Below are positions 60,590 to 64,000 of a DNA stretch of 64,000 bases, piece by piece. The translations under genes were made by a program, and so were the position numbers. Under the pieces are notes generated by a model, which saw only the letters and a list, made by a program, of their open reading frames with translations, did no database searches and had not been told where the DNA came from. Positions within the stretch are counted from its first letter, which is position 1. Each line of letters opens with the position of its first letter. The stretch spans positions 1 through 64,000 of the forward strand of contig NZ_JNAS01000001.1 of the NCBI RefSeq assembly GCF_000760115.1, in the 5' to 3' direction. The stretch is from Prochlorococcus marinus str. SB. Its GTDB lineage: Bacteria > Cyanobacteriota > Cyanobacteriia > PCC-6307 > Cyanobiaceae.

Positions 60590-60868
60590 TTACTTTTTAT
60601 TATAAAGATCTATGATTTCTTTTAATTCATCTTTACTTAACTCTGTTGAAATAAAAACTTCTTGAGCTGTATTACCCTTTCTTGCGATTGCTTTATATCC
60701 GTTTATAGTTTTCACTGACAATCTAATTATCAAATTAGAGGATCTTCCCCTGGCTCTTGAAATAACAGCTGGAGTTATTGTCTTGATATTATTTTCCAGT
60801 GCCAATTTTTGAAGTATTGGAATTAGACCTTCTATATTTGTACTATGATTTAAAACTAACCTTCCCAA
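60590..60868 (-). CDS. DUF2103 protein
   Basis: 92 residues. LVLNHSTNIEGLIPILQKL at the N-terminus, then ITPAVISRARGRSSNLIIRL and AIARKGNTAQEVFISTELSK match the DUF2103 family, listed as a predicted metal-binding protein. No pathway known. It diverges from petN across 117 bases. Confidence 0.8.
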   Translation of the reverse strand: MGRLVLNHSTNIEGLIPILQKLALENNIKTITPAVISRARGRSSNLIIRLSVKTINGYKAIARKGNTAQEVFISTELSKDELKEIIDLYNKK

Positions 60869-60985
60869 TTTAATTTTATTTCGATTCTATTGGGAAAATT
60901 TTGTTTCTGAGAAATTAACTTTAGCTTTAAAATGATTAAAAAATTTTTGAAGTTCTGTTATATTTATAAAAATGATTAAATTCTA

Positions 60986-61087
60986 ATGATCTTTCAAATA
61001 GGCTGGGCAGCATTGGCTGCTATTTTTACTTTTTCAATCGCAATGGTTGTTTGGGGAAGAAATGGGGACGGATCTATTGACATATGA
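60986..61087 (+). CDS. petN: Cytochrome b6f complex subunit PetN
   Basis: 33 residues. [20 protein letters not shown] with a GSIDI end is the highly conserved PetN sequence. It is a single-helix subunit VIII needed for stability of the thylakoid b6f complex. Its TGA overlaps the ATG of a second small membrane protein gene. Confidence 0.95.
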
Positions 61088-61224
61088 TTTCATTTTTAAC
61101 TTATGAAGTCTATTTAAGTAAATTTCTTCTCTTAACATCGTTTGTTTTGCTCATATTCATAACATTAGCTGTAATCTATATATCCTATGTCTCTTGGAAA
61201 GATAAAAAAAGATTAAAAAAATAG
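61084..61224 (+). CDS. 46-residue membrane protein coupled to petN
   Basis: The ATG lies inside the petN stop (ATGA overlap) and the TAG is at 61222-61224. One hydrophobic helix ([20 protein letters not shown]) and a basic tail (WKDKKRLKK). Translational coupling to petN suggests a thylakoid protein, perhaps associated with b6f. Not recognised. Confidence 0.6.
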
Positions 61225-61227
61225 TTA

Positions 61228-61884
61228 TTATCTTTTTTGGTTTTTTTTCTTATCCTTAATTTTGAGCTCTTCAATTAATTCTTTTGCTTGTTCCAATTTT
61301 GATATGCTGCTTTTGTAGATTCCAATATCTTTTTCTGCTTTATTAGCAGATAAGCTTAACTTCTCAAAAATATCAGATATAATTTTATTCTTATCTGATT
61401 CATTTTTCTCTTTGAAATCTTGGGAGTTTGAAATTAATATATATATCCCTAAGTTCAAAATTCTTGAAGGATAAAGTTTGAAATTACTTTTTTCTACTAA
61501 TAATTTTAAAATATCCTTAGACGTTTTATCATTTAATTCTTTTTGAGACTTTTGTGATATTTCATTAATTTCCTTCGCCTCAAAATTTGTAGAACTGCAT
61601 AAAGATTCAAAAAGTAGATCCAAGTGTTTTTCAGGTTGATATCCTTTCATTAATTCTTTGAATGTTTCGGTTAGGCCGACACAAAAGATATAATCTTGCG
61701 TAAATTCATTTTGATGGTTCAAAAGATTAAGTTCGACAAGCATTTCATCAACTATTCTTTTATATAAACCTGGAATGACGTAAGGAAATTTTTCATGAAA
61801 TAACTTTTTGCTATCTGAAACAGTCAATTTTTCTTTCAATTTTTTATATGTAAACCTTAATAAGGTTAGCGTATGTTGACTCAA
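61228..61884 (-). CDS. psb29: Photosystem II biogenesis protein Psb29 (Thf1)
   Basis: Up to 218 residues from TTG 61884; a TTG at 61839 starting just before [11 protein letters not shown] would fit family N-termini better. [20 protein letters not shown], then [13 protein letters not shown], is the family signature; the C-terminus is a charged coiled coil. Psb29/Thf1 acts in photosystem II repair and interacts with FtsH in cyanobacteria and plants. Here it stands beside clpP and ftsH, which fits that role. Confidence 0.92.
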   Translation of the reverse strand: MSQHTLTLLRFTYKKLKEKLTVSDSKKLFHEKFPYVIPGLYKRIVDEMLVELNLLNHQNEFTQDYIFCVGLTETFKELMKGYQPEKHLDLLFESLCSSTNFEAKEINEISQKSQKELNDKTSKDILKLLVEKSNFKLYPSRILNLGIYILISNSQDFKEKNESDKNKIISDIFEKLSLSANKAEKDIGIYKSSISKLEQAKELIEELKIKDKKKNQKR

Positions 61885-61919
61885 TATCGTTAATATCTAA
61901 TAAACAGATAAATATTATT

Positions 61920-62507
61920 ATGATCCCTTTAGTTTTAGAAGAATCGGGCGGTAGTGAAAGAGTCTTTGATATTTATTCAAGACTATTAAGAGAGAGAATA
62001 ATATTTTTGGGAGAACAAGTTACTAGTGAAACTGCCAATAGAATTGTTGCTCAATTATTGTTCCTTGAAGCAGAGGATCCAGATAAGGATATTTATATGT
62101 ATATAAATTCACCAGGCGGATCCGTATATGACGGATTGGGTATCTTTGACACAATGCAACATGTAAAGCCTGACATTCATACAGTATGTGTAGGTTTGGC
62201 AGCTAGTATGGGTGCATTTTTGCTTGCGGCAGGTACTAAAGGTAAAAGAAGCAGCCTTAGGCATTCAAGAATAATGATTCATCAACCGCTTGGAGGTGCT
62301 AGAGGGCAAGCCAGTGATATAAGAATTCAAGCAGATGAAATATTGTTCTTAAAAGAACGACTAAATACTGAATTATCAGAAAGAACTGGAAAGGATTATG
62401 ACACTATCAAAGAAGATACTGATAGAGATTTTTATATGTCCCCAAACGAAGCTGTTGAGTACGGTTTAATTGATCTGGTGTTAGATAAAAAACCAATAAA
62501 AGTTTAG
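61920..62507 (+). CDS. clpP: ATP-dependent Clp protease proteolytic subunit
   Basis: 195 residues. Catalytic triad: Ser96 in GLAASMGAF, His121 in IMIHQPLGG, Asp170 in [28 protein letters not shown] is typical. No propeptide seen. One of several cyanobacterial ClpP paralogues. It diverges from psb29 and its end overlaps ftsH convergently by four bases. Confidence 0.95.
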   Translation: MIPLVLEESGGSERVFDIYSRLLRERIIFLGEQVTSETANRIVAQLLFLEAEDPDKDIYMYINSPGGSVYDGLGIFDTMQHVKPDIHTVCVGLAASMGAFLLAAGTKGKRSSLRHSRIMIHQPLGGARGQASDIRIQADEILFLKERLNTELSERTGKDYDTIKEDTDRDFYMSPNEAVEYGLIDLVLDKKPIKV

Positions 62508-64000
62508 CTTAATAATTGAGGTGTTCTCTCTTTCTCAGGAATTTTGGTGAATTTGGAGAGAATACTTACAAATTCATCACCATCTAATGTTTCTTTTTCG
62601 ATTAATAGGTCAACTATCTTATCCATAGCTTCTCTATTTTTGCTTACTATATCGTAGGTTTCTTTATAACATTCTTTGACCATTATTCTTACACTTTCAT
62701 CTATTTGTTTAGAGATTGAATCAGAAACTTCACTTCTAGTCATTAAATCTCTACCAACAAATACTTCTTGATTACCACTCTCTAAAGCTATCGGACCTAA
62801 ATTACTCATTCCAAATCTAGTAACCATTTGGCGGGCCATTGAAGCAACTTGTTGGAAATCACCTCCTGCTCCTGTTGTAATCTCACCTTCTCCAAAAACT
62901 ACATCTTCAGCAGCCCTTCCTCCTAAAGCACCCATTATCCTAGCTTTTAATTGCGCCCTGCTTACAAGGGTTTGTTCATCATCTGGGGTAAACCAAGTTA
63001 ATCCTTTAGCTTGACCTCTTGGAATGACTGTCACTTTTTGGACAGGATCATGGGCTTTAACAAGTGAACCTATAAGAGCATGGCCAACTTCATGATAAGC
63101 GATTAATCTCTTGCTTCTACCATCAGTTAATGGAGAACCTTCCATTCCTGCAACAATCCTATCAACAGAATCATCAATTTCTGAAATACTTATAGAGTCT
63201 TTTCTTCTCCTGGCAGTTAGTATAGCAGCCTCATTTAATAAATTTGCTAAATCTGCTCCAGTAAAACCTGGTGTTCTTCTCGCAATACTTTCAAGTGTTA
63301 GATCCTCTTGAAGCTTCTTATTCCTTGCATGAACTTCCAATATTGATAGTCTGCCTTTGATATCAGGCGCATCTACGGTTACCTGTCTATCAAATCTACC
63401 TGGTCTCATTAGCGCTGAGTCTAAAACATCTGGCCTGTTTGTGGCTGCAATTATTATTATGCCACTATTACCTTCGAAACCATCCATTTCAGTAAGTAAT
63501 TGATTAAGAGTTTGTTCTCTCTCATCATTACCTCCACCAATACCTGCACCTCTTTGTCTTCCAACTGCATCGATTTCATCAATAAAGATTAAACAGGGAC
63601 TATTTTCTTTAGCTCTTTTGAAAAGGTCTCTAACTCTACTAGCACCAACACCAACAAACATTTCAACAAATTCAGAACCTGATAATGAGAAGAATGGCAC
63701 ACCTGCTTCACCTGCAATTGCTTTAGCTAATAGGGTTTTACCAGTGCCAGGAGGTCCTACTAATAAAACCCCTTTGGGAATTCTTGCTCCAACGGAAGTA
63801 AATTTTTCTGGTTTTTTCAGAAAAGTAACAACTTCTTGCAAATCCTGTTTAGCTTCATTAACGCCTGCAACATCATCGAATACAACTCCTGTTTCAGCTT
63901 CCATTGCAAATCTTGCTTTAGTTTTTCCAAACTGCATTGCTTGCCCAGGACCTCCAGGCATACCATTTGACCTCCTCGCTAACAAAATTAAACCTCCAAT
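62504..64000 (-). CDS. ftsH: ATP-dependent zinc metalloprotease FtsH (N-terminus cut by right edge)
   Basis: 499 codons in frame to base 64000. The N-terminal membrane helices lie outside the window; visible are a short linker ([19 protein letters not shown]), the AAA domain (Walker [35 protein letters not shown]), and the protease domain with HEVGH zinc site. It degrades damaged photosystem II D1 and other membrane proteins. The neighbour Psb29 is known to regulate such FtsH complexes. Confidence 0.96.
   Translation of the reverse strand: MGGLILLARRSNGMPGGPGQAMQFGKTKARFAMEAETGVVFDDVAGVNEAKQDLQEVVTFLKKPEKFTSVGARIPKGVLLVGPPGTGKTLLAKAIAGEAGVPFFSLSGSEFVEMFVGVGASRVRDLFKRAKENSPCLIFIDEIDAVGRQRGAGIGGGNDEREQTLNQLLTEMDGFEGNSGIIIIAATNRPDVLDSALMRPGRFDRQVTVDAPDIKGRLSILEVHARNKKLQEDLTLESIARRTPGFTGADLANLLNEAAILTARRRKDSISISEIDDSVDRIVAGMEGSPLTDGRSKRLIAYHEVGHALIGSLVKAHDPVQKVTVIPRGQAKGLTWFTPDDEQTLVSRAQLKARIMGALGGRAAEDVVFGEGEITTGAGGDFQQVASMARQMVTRFGMSNLGPIALESGNQEVFVGRDLMTRSEVSDSISKQIDESVRIMVKECYKETYDIVSKNREAMDKIVDLLIEKETLDGDEFVSILSKFTKIPEKERTPQLLS

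Overview
The window looks like a high-light-adapted Prochlorococcus chromosome, or a very close relative. The DNA is very AT-rich and genes are short and tightly packed, often overlapping by 1-11 bases. Cyanobacteria-specific markers are present: petN, psb29/thf1, an HLIP gene, a CPP1-like J-domain protein, DUF3531, a VTE6-type DUF92 protein, a B12-dependent ribonucleotide reductase, and a 6S RNA just downstream of purK. This assignment rests on protein and gene-order recognition, not on a database search.

Layout. 1-5.0 kb: accessory genes, including the start of a large RTX calcium-binding protein cut by the left edge, an outer-membrane-like barrel, and several small proteins, one of them DUF4278 behind a structured leader. 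5.1-28.9 kb: mostly core metabolism and housekeeping. It holds nrdJ, a methyltransferase, prfC, hslO, an ABC ATPase, rsmE, a phytyl-phosphate-kinase-like protein, the phosphite/phosphonate importer phnDCE, an aspartate aminotransferase, a family 4 uracil-DNA glycosylase that has lost its cluster cysteines, ispG, a C-terminal processing protease, nadA, a phosphoesterase with an abnormal start, a TPM protein, a MidA-type methyltransferase, aroB and purK, followed by 6S RNA.

28.9-41.4 kb is an island-like array of about 40 very small genes, many invisible to a normal length cut-off. Its left part holds two paralogous genes with the same promoter and the same palindromic LexA-like operator, TAGTACA-N2-TGTATTA. 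Between them lie convergent genes that include a stand-alone NAD+-ligase adenylation domain. This is the best candidate in the window for an undescribed, probably DNA-damage-inducible, cassette. Further right are an HLIP gene, an SDR oxidoreductase, a run of tiny membrane proteins and a Zn-finger protein.

41.5-47.3 kb: a potassium channel, a cytochrome c, an LptA-like protein and the complete pstSCAB phosphate importer. 48.5-54.3 kb: the four-gene ligase-associated DNA repair cluster (MBL exonuclease, ATP-dependent ligase, Lhr-type helicase, PdeM phosphodiesterase) in one overlapping operon. 54.3-60.9 kb: small genes again, including a stand-alone IF2_N domain, a DUF2130 protein and a ribbon-helix-helix-like protein. 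60.9-64 kb: photosynthesis and proteostasis genes, petN with a translationally coupled small membrane protein, psb29/thf1, clpP and ftsH, the last cut by the right edge.

At least three themes recur. Two complete phosphorus importers occur without local regulators. Three DNA-repair modules are present: UDG, the ligase-associated cluster, and the LexA-like cassette. Many small proteins are arranged in stop-start coupled strings. No tRNA, rRNA, insertion sequence or CRISPR array was recognised.
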